Source: Novipirellula herctigrandis
Lineage (GTDB): Bacteria; Planctomycetota; Planctomycetia; Pirellulales; Pirellulaceae
Length of the DNA stretch: 64,000 bases
Direction of reading: 5' to 3'
Assembly (NCBI GenBank): GCA_007859835.1
Contig: SJPJ01000001.1
Location: 1,250,632 to 1,314,631 of the forward strand
Shown here in pieces: positions 17,189 to 29,600 of this stretch. The position numbers and the translations under genes were made by a program. Within the stretch, counting starts at the first letter, position 1; each line of letters begins with the position of its first letter. The notes under the pieces are model-generated. The model was given only the letters and a program-made list of their open reading frames with translations, was not told the origin of the DNA and made no database searches.

Positions 17189-17322
17189 GATCAAAGCAAC
17201 GGTAGTCGCCTTCATTTTAGGCCAAGTTGGAGTGCGTGTATCAAGAGTCATCGTGGCTTTCGCCGAGTTTGCCTTTTGGTTGCGTTTGCGTGACATGGGC
17301 CGCTGCGCAGGAGTAGGTTCCG

Positions 17323-18471
17323 ATGGAAATTCAACTGAGCGTCTCGAGTGCAATCACCACGTCGAATTTGCCATTCGAGTATGTTGAGCGCAAAGGCCTT
17401 GGGCATCCAGATTCCATTTGTGATTCGGTCATGGAGGCAGCTGCCTCAGCACTGCGGCGTGAATATGTTGAACGGTTTGGTCGGGAGTTGCATTACAATC
17501 TGGACAAAGCGATGCTCGTGGCCGGTGAGAGTTCTCCGAAACTCGGTGGTGGGAAAATCGAGCGTCCCATGCAATTCATCGCGGGTGATCGAGCGACGAC
17601 CCGATTCGGCAAAAAGGATGTTCCTGTGGACGAAATTGTTGAGTCCGCTGTTTTGGATTGGCTTCGCAATCACATGCGATTCATGGATGTCCGCAAAGAT
17701 GTGAATTTTCGAAGTGAAATCAAGGCTGGGTCGGCGGAGTTGACGGGAATCTTTGATCGCGAAGTGACGGTCGCCAACGATACCTCCGCCGCCGTTGGCT
17801 ACGCTCCACTTTCGGAAACCGAACGGATCGTTTTGGAGACCGAACACTTTATCAACTCAGCCGATTTTCAACATCCGTTTCCCTTTGCGGGCGAAGATGT
17901 CAAAGTAATGGGGGTCAGGCATCACAAACAGTTACGAATGACGATTGCCGTGGCGATGGTGGATCAATTCATTCCTACCGCGGCAAGTTACTACGATAAC
18001 AAGCAATCGATCCGCGAAGCGATTGTGGGTTTTGTCAACGAATTGCGAGATCAAATCGAAGAAGTCACCGTTGACATCAACATGTTGGACGATCCAAGTC
18101 GCGCGATGGCGGGTATGTATTTGACAGTGATCGGCACATCGGCCGAAAGCGGTGATGGCGGAGAAGTAGGCCGAGGCAATGCCGTTAACGGCTTGATCTC
18201 GCTAAACCGTCCGACCAGCAATGAAGCGGCCGCAGGTAAGAACACAATGTGCCATGTTGGTAATATCTACAATCACTTGACACATAAAATTGCCGCTGAG
18301 ATCGTCCAATCGATCGCTCCGGTGCAAGAAGCCACGGTGTGGTTGTGCAGCCAAATTGGAAGCCCGATTGATCAACCATGGTCGACCTCCGTTGACGTTG
18401 TTTTGGAATCAAGTGTCACACCCAATGATGTGAGAAAATCGATTGAGGAGATCGTTCAGAGAGCACTGTAG
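17323..18471 (+). CDS. Archaeal-type methionine adenosyltransferase
   Basis: 382 residues. It makes S-adenosylmethionine from methionine and ATP. It belongs to the archaeal AdoMet_synthase family, unrelated in sequence detail to the usual bacterial MetK: ERKGLGHPDSICDSVMEAA, HYNLDKAMLVAGESSPKLGGGKI, FIAGDRATTRFG, DTSAAVGYAPLSETERIV, GEDVKVMGVRH, GRGNAVNGLISLNRP and KNTMCHVGNIYNHL are the recurrent blocks. The start ATG 17323 fits the N-terminus; an upstream AGGAGTAGG at about 17308-17316 is the probable ribosome site. The MFS gene starts four bases after its stop, so the two are likely translationally coupled. Confidence 0.95.
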   Translation: MEIQLSVSSAITTSNLPFEYVERKGLGHPDSICDSVMEAAASALRREYVERFGRELHYNLDKAMLVAGESSPKLGGGKIERPMQFIAGDRATTRFGKKDVPVDEIVESAVLDWLRNHMRFMDVRKDVNFRSEIKAGSAELTGIFDREVTVANDTSAAVGYAPLSETERIVLETEHFINSADFQHPFPFAGEDVKVMGVRHHKQLRMTIAVAMVDQFIPTAASYYDNKQSIREAIVGFVNELRDQIEEVTVDINMLDDPSRAMAGMYLTVIGTSAESGDGGEVGRGNAVNGLISLNRPTSNEAAAGKNTMCHVGNIYNHLTHKIAAEIVQSIAPVQEATVWLCSQIGSPIDQPWSTSVDVVLESSVTPNDVRKSIEEIVQRAL

Positions 18472-18475
18472 CACG

Positions 18476-19828
18476 GTGAACTCTCGCCGCAAATCGCGTC
18501 ACAGACCGTCATGGTGCGATCCGCTTCGCGACAAAGCGGTGTTGAGTTGGGCGATGTACGATTGGGCCAATAGTGCATACACGACATTGTTGATAACGGT
18601 TTTGGTCGCATACATTCAGCGGGTTGTCTTTCCAGTGGAGCAATGGGGCTACACGGGGGCTGTCGTTTGGGCGTGGGGTATTTCGTTGTCGATGTTTCTT
18701 GGGGCTGTACTTTCACCTTTGGTTGGAGCGATCGCGGACGCCCGAGCAAGCAAGCGACGTTGGTTGGCCGCTACGGCACTGAGTGGCGCGGTCGCCTCTA
18801 TTTTGCTCGGTATCGTGCCGCCTCAGATGTATGTTGTTATCGTGATCTTGTTTGTCATGGCGAACTTGATGCTCGAATTGTCGCTAGGCATCTACAATGG
18901 TTTTTTGCCCGAGATCGTTGATGAGAAACAGATAAATTCTGCGTCGTCTTGGGGCTATGGTTTAGGATATTTAGGTGGTGGAATTGCTTTGCTCATTGCG
19001 ATGATGATCCTGCAGTTTGGCCACTTGCTTGGGATTGAAACCATGTCAGCGAGGTTGCGATGCAGTCTCGTTCTGATGGGCATTTGGTGGGGGATTTTTT
19101 CGCTGCCCGCAATCGTTGTTCTTCGTGACCAGCCCAACAAGCATGCTGAACAACGATCGATAAGGGACGCAATTCGCCATAGCTTTGGTGATGTGCTTCA
19201 AACGCTACGAAGTTTACGCGTCAATGTTCCGCTTGCGCTGTTCCTGGTTGGTTTTCTTTTTTATAACGATGGCGTACAAACGATTATCAGCCAAGCGTCC
19301 ACGTTTGCCTTGCAAGAGCTTTCGTTTCCGGAAGCCGAGTTGATGGCGGTGATCCTGATGATCCAATTCCTTGCCTTGCCAGGCGCATTGGTGATTGGCA
19401 AGTGTGCGGATTGGTTCGGGCAAAAACGCACGCTGTTGGCAACTTTAGCAGTATGGATTGGTGTCTTGGTTGCCGCGCTTTTCATTGCGTCAAAAATCGG
19501 TTTCTGGGGAATGGCGGTCGTCGTCGCGTTTGTACTTGGTGGGACGCAATCGGTAAGTCGTTCATTGATGGCCACGATGACCCCCATGGGGGAAAGCGCA
19601 AAGTACTTCGGTTTCTTTAACTTATCAGGGAAAGCGACCAGTTTTCTCGGTACCTTTTTGTTCGGTTTGATCGTTGCAACTTCCGGTAGCTCTCGACTAG
19701 CGATTTTCGGACTTTTGCCACTGTTTGTGATTGGCATGGGATTGCTTTGGATGATGAAGGATGGCCACGTGGATGAGGCGCCACGATCTCCGCGGAATGC
19801 TAAGTCTCTGAAAGATGCGGTCCCTTGA
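18476..19828 (+). CDS. MFS transporter, Atg22/UMF1-like
   Basis: About 450 residues with some 12 hydrophobic segments in two halves. The start AVLSWAMYDWANSAYTTLL and the loop GAIADARASKRRWLA match the Atg22-like (vacuolar effluxer, UMF1) branch of the major facilitator superfamily; YNGFLPEI, SSWGYGLGYLGGG and SVSRSLMATMTP are other typical blocks. Substrate unknown; yeast Atg22 exports amino acids. I place the start at GTG 18476, directly after the MAT stop (18469-18471); a start inside the MAT gene at 18443 is possible. The likely co-expression with MAT may point to transport of methionine-related amino acids, which is inference. Confidence 0.88.
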   Translation: MNSRRKSRHRPSWCDPLRDKAVLSWAMYDWANSAYTTLLITVLVAYIQRVVFPVEQWGYTGAVVWAWGISLSMFLGAVLSPLVGAIADARASKRRWLAATALSGAVASILLGIVPPQMYVVIVILFVMANLMLELSLGIYNGFLPEIVDEKQINSASSWGYGLGYLGGGIALLIAMMILQFGHLLGIETMSARLRCSLVLMGIWWGIFSLPAIVVLRDQPNKHAEQRSIRDAIRHSFGDVLQTLRSLRVNVPLALFLVGFLFYNDGVQTIISQASTFALQELSFPEAELMAVILMIQFLALPGALVIGKCADWFGQKRTLLATLAVWIGVLVAALFIASKIGFWGMAVVVAFVLGGTQSVSRSLMATMTPMGESAKYFGFFNLSGKATSFLGTFLFGLIVATSGSSRLAIFGLLPLFVIGMGLLWMMKDGHVDEAPRSPRNAKSLKDAVP

Positions 19829-19885
19829 TTGTGGCACACCGATTGCATTGTTTTGGGCTTCACCACTTACCGGGAGTCCAATTCG

Positions 19886-20332
19886 ATGAAAGTTACCTTA
19901 CTTGCTATTTCGGTTGTATGTTTGGCTTGCATGGGATGCACAGCTGACCCAAAATCCGCCGCTGGATTTACCTTGCCCGATGGAGACGTACAGCGTGGAC
20001 AAGACACGTTTGCACAATTGCAATGTTATGCGTGCCACAGCGTCACAGATATTGAATTTGATGCTGTCGAGACGTCTGAAGAAATCGTCAAGCTAGGTGG
20101 GAAAACCACTCGGGTGAGAACCTATGGTGACTTGGTGACGTCGATCATCAATCCTTCGCATCGGTTCGCTGTGGGGTACGCCGATGAAGCCATCAAAGTG
20201 GATGGCCAATCAAAGATGCGATTGTACAACAACGAGATGACGGTGCAGCAACTGATTGACTTAGTGGCGTTCTTGCAGTCACAGTACACGGTCGAACAGT
20301 ACCAGCCGACACCGTACATTCCTTACTACTAA
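19886..20332 (+). CDS. Exported single-haem cytochrome c, possible lipoprotein
   Basis: 148 residues. A hydrophobic signal (MKVTLLAISVVCLACMGC) with two Cys near its end (C15, C18) suggests lipoprotein processing, although the lipobox is not ideal. The haem site is CYACH at residues 47-51 (QLQCYACHSV), in a class I c-type arrangement with a hydrophobic C-terminal helix (TVQQLIDLVAFLQSQY). A Met in SKMRLYNNEM may be the sixth ligand. It would carry electrons at the periplasmic face. ATG 19886 is preceded by GGGAG. A seven-copy 13-bp repeat begins 40 bases after the stop. Confidence 0.9.
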   Translation: MKVTLLAISVVCLACMGCTADPKSAAGFTLPDGDVQRGQDTFAQLQCYACHSVTDIEFDAVETSEEIVKLGGKTTRVRTYGDLVTSIINPSHRFAVGYADEAIKVDGQSKMRLYNNEMTVQQLIDLVAFLQSQYTVEQYQPTPYIPYY

Positions 20333-20371
20333 GAAATACGAATTAGTAAAGCCGAAGGTTGGTCGTTTCAT

Positions 20372-20469
20372 CGCTGCTGAGTGTCGCTGCTGAGTGTTGC
20401 TGCTGAGTGTTGCTGCTGAGTGTTGCTGCTGAGTGTTGCTGCTGAGTGTTGCTGCTGAGTGTTGCTGCT
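20372..20469 (+). repeat. 13-bp minisatellite, seven copies, before the giant gene
   Basis: CGCTGCTGAGTGT or TGCTGCTGAGTGT is repeated at 20372, 20385, 20398, 20411, 20424, 20437 and 20450, followed by a partial copy. It ends 26 bases upstream of the start codon, so the array lies in the 5' leader or promoter of the giant gene; the period is not a multiple of three. Confidence 0.97.
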
Positions 20470-20494
20470 ATGTGAAGTTGTTAAGGCGAGCGTC

Positions 20495-20620
20495 ATGTTC
20501 CATGCATCAGGTTTTCGTGCTTTGAGGAATTCGGCAGTCACGAAGAAGGAGCGAAGCAGACGACGATACGCGCTTCGGCGATTGCTAATTGAGTCGCTTG
20601 AAGATCGGCGGTTGTTAGCG
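20495..20620 (+). other. LEPR-XLL-like N-terminal export motif
   Basis: The first 42 residues are strongly basic (VTKKERSRRRYALRRL) and end in ESLEDRRLLA. Related LEPR/LEDRxLL motifs occur at the N-termini of giant planctomycetal and other Gram-negative surface proteins and are thought to direct their export. There is no ordinary hydrophobic signal peptide. Confidence 0.8.
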
Positions 20621-23600
20621 CGCGATGTATCAGGCGTGCTAAGCGAAAATGAGACATGGTCGGGAACGATCCATGTAAAAGGCGACACGACGGTTGCGGC
20701 CAACGTGTCGCTGACTATCGAGGCTGGGTCCGTGATTAAGTTCGCGGGAGCGAAGTTCTTGGACGTCAATGGTTCGTTGGTTGCACGAGGCACGGCGGAC
20801 AACAAGATTACGTTCACCAGCGACCAAGATGATTCGGTTGGCGAAGATTTGACCAACGATGATGGCAATCCGTACGCCGGACGATGGGAGTCGCTGTATT
20901 TGGATAATGGCGATGCCGGGGTCACGCTTGAGCATATTGACGTGCGGTATGGAGGTGATTCCGATGGAGACGGCGGCGGCTATGGTGCAGTACCATCGGT
21001 TCAGCTTGGCAAACAGGCAACCAGTCTTCACTCGGTGGTGGTTGCCGATTCTTATGGTTCAGGGATTTCAGTTAGCGGTAGTCCGACACTTGACACGGTC
21101 GATGTCCAACGTAGTGCTGCGGCGCTGACTCAAACGCTCACTGCCAGTCCAAGTTATCAAAATATGTCTGCGTCGAACAACGCGACCAATGCGGTTGTCG
21201 TCGCGGGAGGCACGCTTACCCAAAACCGTTATTGGAACTTTGGTGGTTTGCCTGCGCATCTCTCTAACGATTTGGCGATCAATGTTGACGCCGACAATGA
21301 ACCGGTCACTTTGTCGCTTGCTCCCGGTAGTGTCATTAAGGTGCCCACCGGCAAGCTGATTCAATCCACTGGTGGCACGCTTTCGGCGATTGGCACGGCG
21401 GCAGAACCGATTGTGTTCACTGCGACCAGTGATGACTCGGTCGGTGGTGATTCCAATAGTGACGGTACGTCAACCACACCGTATCGTGGCTTTTGGGAAG
21501 CAATCTATCTTCGCGGGCCGAGCAATGTTTTGGAGCATGTTGAACTTCGTTACGCCGGAGATAGCGATGGGGATGGCGGTGGATATGGTGCGGTAAATGC
21601 TTTGGCAATCGATCATGTTCCGGCGTGGCCGGAATCCAACACCTCGCTAAGTCATGTGACCGTTTCTCAGAGCCGATCAACGGGTGTCGGTGTGCATCAG
21701 GGGACGCCGCAATTGGAAGATATCCATGTGATGGACGGCGGTGGCGTAGCGTATTGGTTTGCAATTGCCGCATCGCCGATGGTAAACGGTTTGACGGCGG
21801 CGGGTACCGGTGGTGATCGAATCGAACTTCAAGGCGGAACCCTGACGGAAGACCGCACATGGGCGTACGGATCGTTACCCGTTCAGCTTTCGTCCGACTT
21901 GAACGTGGCAGCGCCCGCCGACTTGACGATTTCGTTGGGCACGGTGGTGAAAGTGCCCAAGGCAAAATTTATCCGATCAACTTCCGGTACGATCACGGCG
22001 ATCGGTACCGCCGCTGAGCCGATCGTTTTCACGGCGGCAAGTGACGACACCGTCGGAGGCGACTCAAACAATGACGGTGTCACTAGCACGCCCTACCGTG
22101 GCTATTGGGAAGCAATCTATCTTCGCGGGCCGAGCAATGTGCTACAGCATGTTGAAGTGCGTTATGCCGGAGATAGTGACGGTGATGGCGGTGGTTACGG
22201 AGCGGTCAATGCATTGGAGATTAATCACGATGCGACTGAGCCAGAACACAACACGAGACTAAGTCATGTGACGGTCGCTCAGAGCCGTTCGATGGGTGTC
22301 GGAGTCCATGTGGGTTCGCCAACATTGGAAGACGTTCACGTGGAAGGTGGCAATGGTGTTGCGTATTGGTTTGCGCTTGCTGCATCGCCAAACGCAAGTG
22401 GTTTGACCGCGGCGGATACCGCAAGCGATCGAATCGAACTTGAAGGTGGAACGCTCAGTGAAGACCGCACGTGGGACTACGGATCACTGCCTGTTCAGCT
22501 TTCCACCGATTTGCGAGTCTCTGCACCGGCGACATTGACGGTTTCTCCGGGCACCATCGTGAAGATGCCGCAAGGCAAATTGATCGAGTCGGTGACTGGA
22601 ACCATTTCGGCGATCGGCACTGCTGCGGAACCGATCGTGTTTACAGCAGCAATCGATGATACCGTCGGAGGTGATTCGAACAATGATGGCGTCGCAAGTT
22701 TGCCCTACCAAGGATATTGGGAAGCGATCTATTTGCGTGGGCCAAGTAATCTGCTAGAGCATGTCGAAGTGCGCTACGCCGGCGATGAAGACGGTGACGG
22801 CGGCGGATACGGGGCCGTGAATGCAGTGGAAGTCAATCATGATCCGGAGCAGCCTGGGGACAACACAAGGTTAAGTTATGTAAAGGTCGCCCATAGCCGA
22901 TCGACCGGCATCGGTATTCACGCAGGCTCGCCCACTCTTGAAGACGTCCATGTGGAAAATGGCGGTGGCGTTGCCTATTGGTTCGCTCTGTTAGCATCTC
23001 CAACGGCGAGCGGATTGACGGCGGCGGATACCGGCGGTGATCGAATTGAGATCGAGGGAGGAACGCTCGACGTAGACCGCACGTGGGACTATGGCCCATT
23101 GGCCATTCAGCTTTCAACGGATCTACGCGTTGGTGGACCCGGAACATTGACCGTGGCGCCGGGTACCGTCGTGAAGCTTCCCCAAGGGAAATACATTGAA
23201 TCGACATCCGGTAGCATCTCGGCTATTGGTACAGCGGACGATCCGATTGTATTTACCGCGGCAATCGATGATACGGCGGGCGGCGACTCGAACAATGATG
23301 GTGCCAATAGCACTGCTTACCGTGGTTATTGGGAGGCGATCTACCTGCGTGGGCCAAGCAATGTGCTAGAGCATGTTGAAGTGCGTTATGCCGGAGATAG
23401 TGACGGTGATGGCGGCGGATATGGTGCGGTCAATGCGTTGGAAGTCAATCATGATCCGGCTGAGCCAGAGGAGAACACGAGATTAAGCGATGTGGAGGTT
23501 GCTTTGAGTCGCGCGACCGGTGTCGGAGTGCATGCCGGTTCGCCCACGCTCGAAAACATCCATGTGCAAGATAGCAACGGCGTTGCCTATTGGTTTGCTC

Positions 23601-26600
23601 TTGTCGCCTCGCCATCGGCGAGTGGATTAACAGCGGCTGACACCGGTGGCGATCGTATCGAAGTCCAAGGTGGGACACTCAGCGAAGACCGTACATGGGA
23701 CTACGGTTGGTTGCCCGTTCAGATCTCAACGGATTTTACCGTTGCCAGTGAAGCCACGTTGTCGATCGCGTCAGGCACCGTGGTGAAGATGCCTCAAGGA
23801 AAATTCGTCCGATCAAGCACCGGGTCGATTGCCGCCATGGGTACCATGGATAATCCGATTGTGTTCACAGCAGCCATCGATGATACCGTAGGGGGCGACT
23901 CAAACAATGACGGACGCGAAAGCGTTGCCTATCCAGGATTCTGGGAAGCGATTTACCTGAACGGTCCGCAGAATGTTTTGACCCATGTCGACGTTCGTTA
24001 CGCAGGTGACTCCGACGGTGATGGCGGTGGTTATGGCAGTACCTATGCGGTTCATGCCGCTGCCGATATCACGCTGACCAATGTTAACATTGAGTCGACA
24101 CGTGCCGGTGGGCTGCACATCGATGACGGTGTTGTTACTTACGATGGTGGCCGCCTCGATTCAATCTCGACGTCAAGTACAAGCCATGCGGGTATTTGGG
24201 TCCACACAGGTTCGCTCACTGCTACCGATCTTGACATCGTCGGCAACAATGTTGGCGATGACGTGGGCATTCTCATTGACGACGGCCAATCCGCGATTGT
24301 GTCAAATTCCGCTTTTATTGGAAATGCAATAGGCGTACGGCATGATGGGACCGATGCTTTCAACGCCGATTTTCGAGACAATTGGTGGGGTGACGTAGGC
24401 GGCCCCTATGATCCGTCGATAGTCGATGGCGTGGTCAACGATAATCCCGGTGGACAATCGGTATCGGACTATGTTCAGTACAGCGGTTACTTGGTCAGTC
24501 CGCCGAATCGCGGAATCGGGCCACGTGTCGTGTCGTTCGAGTCGCTTGCGGCAATACCCGCACCCATTCATCATCGTTATGAAGCGGACGGTTCGGCCTA
24601 CGATGAATCCGCCACTCAGAGCGGAACCCTGGCTAACAACACTTGGTATGCACCCGGACACGACGGAGGCTTGTCGTTTTCGTTCGATGGCGACGGTGAC
24701 TATGTCGACTTGGGCAGCAGAGCGCCGACGTCCGAATGGACCGTGTCCGCTTGGGTGAATCCCTCCGACGTCCCGGCGAGCGGGCGAATTGGGATCGTGG
24801 GAAGTGCTTCCTCTAGCCGGGATTGGTCGCTTGAAATCTACAATGGAAATTACGTTGCTGCTTTCAAAGCCGGCGAGATTCTTGATAGTGGCGTCCCTGC
24901 AACCGTCGGTGGCTGGACGCATGTCGCTGCGACGTTGCGAGACAACATGCTGCACGTCTACACCGATGGCATACTTCGAAATCATGTCGATATTGGTGCG
25001 GCGTACATACCATCCACCGCTGGCACTCGCATTGGCAGTACCACATTTGACAACGCCGGATTCTTCAATGGCCGAATCGATGCAATCTCGATTGTCGAGC
25101 GAGGCGTGAGTGATGCCGAGATTATCACGCTGCGTGATAACGGGACAGCGGTTGCTTCGCATGCCAAAGATCGATGGCTATTTACGTTTGATCGTCCGAT
25201 CGATGCGAACTCGTTTAATGGGACTGATGTGACATTACCAGGCACATCGCCGATTGTCGCGGAATCGTTGACGCCATTCGGTGATCGCGGTTTGGTGGTC
25301 ACACTTGGTGGATCGCTCGCGGAAGGCACGCATGCGTTGAATGTTGGCCCGGATATACTGGGGCCCGGCGGTACGCCGATGGACCAAGACAGCGATGGCG
25401 TTGCAGGTGAAGTATCGGATGATGTGTATGTAGCTGCGATTGACGTGGATCAATCCGGTCCACGGATTATCGATCAGTCGCCTGTCGGGTCTATCGGTCA
25501 CGTTTTGTCGTCGATCGAGGTCACGTTTAATGAGCCAATCGCCAAGGGTTCCTTCACAGGGTCGGCGATTCAATTAATTGACCCGGCCATGTTGACGGCC
25601 GAGTTGGAATTCGATCCGGCGGAAGTGGTTGATGGATTCTCGGTATTCGCTGCCGACTCGGCGGCTACGTTCGACCACCTCGAATTCGCCGAACGGGTGC
25701 TCGTCGATCGATCCCTACAGCGTCGCGTGATTCGTGAAAACGTGCCCACAATCAACTACGGTCCGAGCCCAGGCAACTTTGCCGGCGACCTGTCTTCTGC
25801 GATCAATCGACCTGGTATTGACGAGAACTACCTTGCCTTCGAGGCCACCGGGACGATTGCGATTCCCACCGCTGGTCCATGGACTTTTGCGATCGGAAGC
25901 GATGACGGCTATCATTTGCAGATTGGCGCCTTCGAGAGCGAGTTTACTCGAGGCCGAGGATTTGCAACCGACTTGGTTACGTTTGATTTTCCGAATGCCG
26001 GTTTCTATCCAATTCGGTTAGTCATGTTTGAACTGAACGCCGACTATGGATTCGAGTTGTCGGCCGCCGAAGGAACGAAGATCGAGTTTGGTACTGACTT
26101 CAAACTGATCGGCGACACCGATGCCGGTGGGCTTGCCGTGTCGTCGTTTGCAATTCCACCCTCTGCGTCAATCGCACCGCTTGGAGTGACGCCAACGGGC
26201 GATACCAACCGATCGTTCACGATTCACTTTGAAACTCAGGCGGTCGACGGTGAGTACGAATTGCGTATCGCTCCGCAATCACTCGATGTTTACGGTAACG
26301 TGATGGATCAAGACGGCGATGGCAACGGCGGCGAGCCGACCGAGGATGTATACATCGGCCGAATCACAGTCGATCGCAAGCCGATTATGGTGACGTCTCA
26401 AACGCCCTCGGGGACGACAAGTCAAGCCATCGAATCGATTGATGTGTTCTTCAATGTTCCCGTCGTCGATGGCAGTTTCTCGACGGCCGACGCTCGTTTG
26501 ATCGGTCCTCACGGTGAGGTCGATGTGACGAGCATCGAACGCATTACCTCGGAGCACTATCGCATTCATGTCGAAAGATCGACCCACGACGGTGAGTATC

Positions 26601-29600
26601 AGTTGATTGTTGGTCCGGACATCAGGGATCAAGCAGGGGTTCCGATGGACGGCGATAACGATGGGATTGCCGGCGAGTTGGATGACCGCTATGTCGGTGT
26701 TTTCACACTCGCTGGTGCGGGCCCGTATATCACCAATACGACGCTGGCAGGCATCATGCAGCCGCCACTTCGTTCGATCGAACTGACGTTCAGCGAACCG
26801 TTGCAATTGTCTACCTTCACGGCGGATGATGTCACGTTGATGGGGCCCGGCGGGCCAATCGCAGTCACGCGTGTCGATCCGATTGGCGACAATGTTTACC
26901 GCCTCGGTTTTGCGGAAGCAACGCTTGATGGTGACTATTCGCTTTCGGTTGGCCCGATGATTTCGGACCTCGGTGGTTCAATGATGGACCAAGACCAGGA
27001 CGGTATACGAGGCGAAGCCAACGATGATATCTATGCGAAGCCATTCGAAATTGATGGCACTGGTCCGAAGGTCGTTCGCACCGAACCTGAGATCGGGACC
27101 TCCGATGCACTGGCGTGGATCGATGTTTTCTTTGATGAACCGATCCAGCCCAACAGTTTTAGCCATGATCAAGTCGCAATCGTTGGCCCCAGCGGGCCAA
27201 TCGACGTGACTCAGATTGTGGTTCGTGATGCGGATGTCTTGCGAGTTCGTTTTGAATCGCAAATGGCACCTGGTGATTTCATCATCACCGTCGGACCAGA
27301 GATTCTTGATTCGATTGGTAACGTCATGGATCAAGACGGTGACGGTGTCGGCGGTGAAGCGGTTGATGACCAATTCATTGGCACGATTAAGCAAGCGTTC
27401 GCGGAAATGGAAGTCACGATTGATGCGTTGCCTGCATCGATACTTAATGGTCAACCGTTGACCGTCAACTGGACCGTCAATAATACGGGCGGAGCAACCG
27501 CGGTTGTTCCGTGGACCGATCGCGTTGTGCTGTCTGGCGACCAATACTACGGCAACAATGATGATTTCGTGCTTGGTTCCTTCACCTCGACAAGCAATTT
27601 GGATGCGGGAGGGATGTACCAACAGTCGGTTACCGCGATGGTGCCGTTTGGCATTACGGGCGACTATCGCGTGTTCGTTGAGACGGATTCCGTGGACAAG
27701 ATCGTCGAAGTCGACGAAGCCAATCTCGCGCAATCAACGATAACCATTGCCTATGCCCGACCACCCGCGGATTTGATTATTGATGGTATCGAAACGAGTG
27801 CAGATTTGGGGATCGGCAATGCCTATCCGCTCCATTATCGCGTTCGCAATGATGGGACGGCAGCCACCGAGGTGGACGTCTGGGTTGACCGTGTTTACTT
27901 GAGTACCGATCAAACGCTTGATGCCGGTGATTCGTTGCTTGTCACAATCGATCACGCTGGGGTTCTAGAAGCCAACGGTTCATACGCGGCCAGCCCCGAA
28001 GTCGTGATTCCCTCGGTCACGCCCGGAACTTACTATTTGATATTCCAAGCGGATGCGTCGGATGCTGTAGTCGAGCCCGGAGCGGAGGACAACAACGTAA
28101 CGGTATCGCATGCCGTGGCGATCGCACCTGCGTTATTGCCCGACTTGGTTGTGGATGCGGTTGCTCCGGCGCTCGGCAGCGTATTGCAGTCAGGCGAAAC
28201 GATCCTAGTTAACTGGACCGGACGCAACAGCGGTCAACTCGTGGCGGCCGGGGATTGGATCGATCGTGTCTACCTGTCAAACGACATTACACTTTCCACA
28301 GACGACGTGCTAATCGGCCAGACGCAACAATCTCGGTCATTGGCTATTAACGCAACCTATGATGCGTCGCTCTCCGCGTCGCTACCTGAATCAATTTCAG
28401 GCGAGTTCTACTTGATCGTCGTTCCGGACGCGGAAGATACAGTCCGCGAAGGAGAGGGCGAATCGACGGGCACCCAGGCGAGCGACACGCTTGACGTTTC
28501 GCTATATCCGTATGCCGACTTGACGGTCACGGAGGTTAATGCACCGGAGTTGTTGATTGGCGATCCCGTCGATTTGACCGTGACGTGGACGGTCCAGAAC
28601 GTCGGCCAGGGCTCTGGGCGAACGGATTCTTGGACCGATCAGGTGGTGCTTTCGCCGAATGATGTGCTTGGGGACCGCGATGACGTCGTTCTTGGATCGT
28701 TTGTTCATGAAGGTGTTGTTCCCAAGGATGCGCAATACAGCCGAACGGAAATCTTGTCGCTTGCCGCTCGAACTAACGGTCGATTCCATTTGTTCGTACA
28801 GACAGATGCCAGAGACGTGGTCTATGAAGTCGATGGGGGTGCCAGCAATGTTGGTTCACCCACGCATGTGATCGAAGTCACACAGAAACCATACGCGGAT
28901 TTGGTGGTCGAGTCGGTGACGCCTGGCACGACCTCACCGAGTTCGGGTGAGTCGATCGAGGTGACTTGGACGATTTCGAATCGAGGTATTTCGACAACGG
29001 ATCGTGCGACGTGGTCGGACTACGTTTACATCAGTCCGGATCCGACCGGTTCCTCGGGGTTGCGTCTGATTGGTAGCAGCGTTCATGGCGGGGCGATTGC
29101 GGTTGACGATTCCTACTCGCGAACAGCGACCGTCACTATCCCACGTGATGCCGATGGCGAGAATTATCTTTTCGTGCGGACGGGCGGTCCCTATGAATTC
29201 TTGTATGCGGGATTTGACTCGGGCAATCAGGGACGCAGTGACGCGATCGACGTCATCTATCTCCCGCCTCAACCAACCAACTTAAGGGTGACCGAAGTCA
29301 CGATAGGAGGTTTGGCCGAGGTAGATGACGGCGCTCAAGTGGAAGTGGAGTGGACGATTCGCAATGACGGTCCCCACGATACCGAAACGGGGTGGCAGGA
29401 TCGATTGCATCTCCAATCGACCAGCGACCAGCAGGTCTTTGAGTTGGGTAACTACGTTGTTGACGATCCGCTTGTCGCGGGGCACACAGTGACACGAACC
29501 GAGTTGGTGACGATTCCGCGGACGAGCGGGTTGTTCCGTTTCGTCGTGGAGACTGACACGCGTCAAGCGATTGTGGAAACGAACGAGCTCGACAATACGA

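Noticed and set aside
20372-20469. Tandem repeat array considered as a CRISPR
   Set aside because: Units are 13 bp and directly adjacent without spacers; the same holds for the arrays at 8126, 11911, 13844 and 16417.
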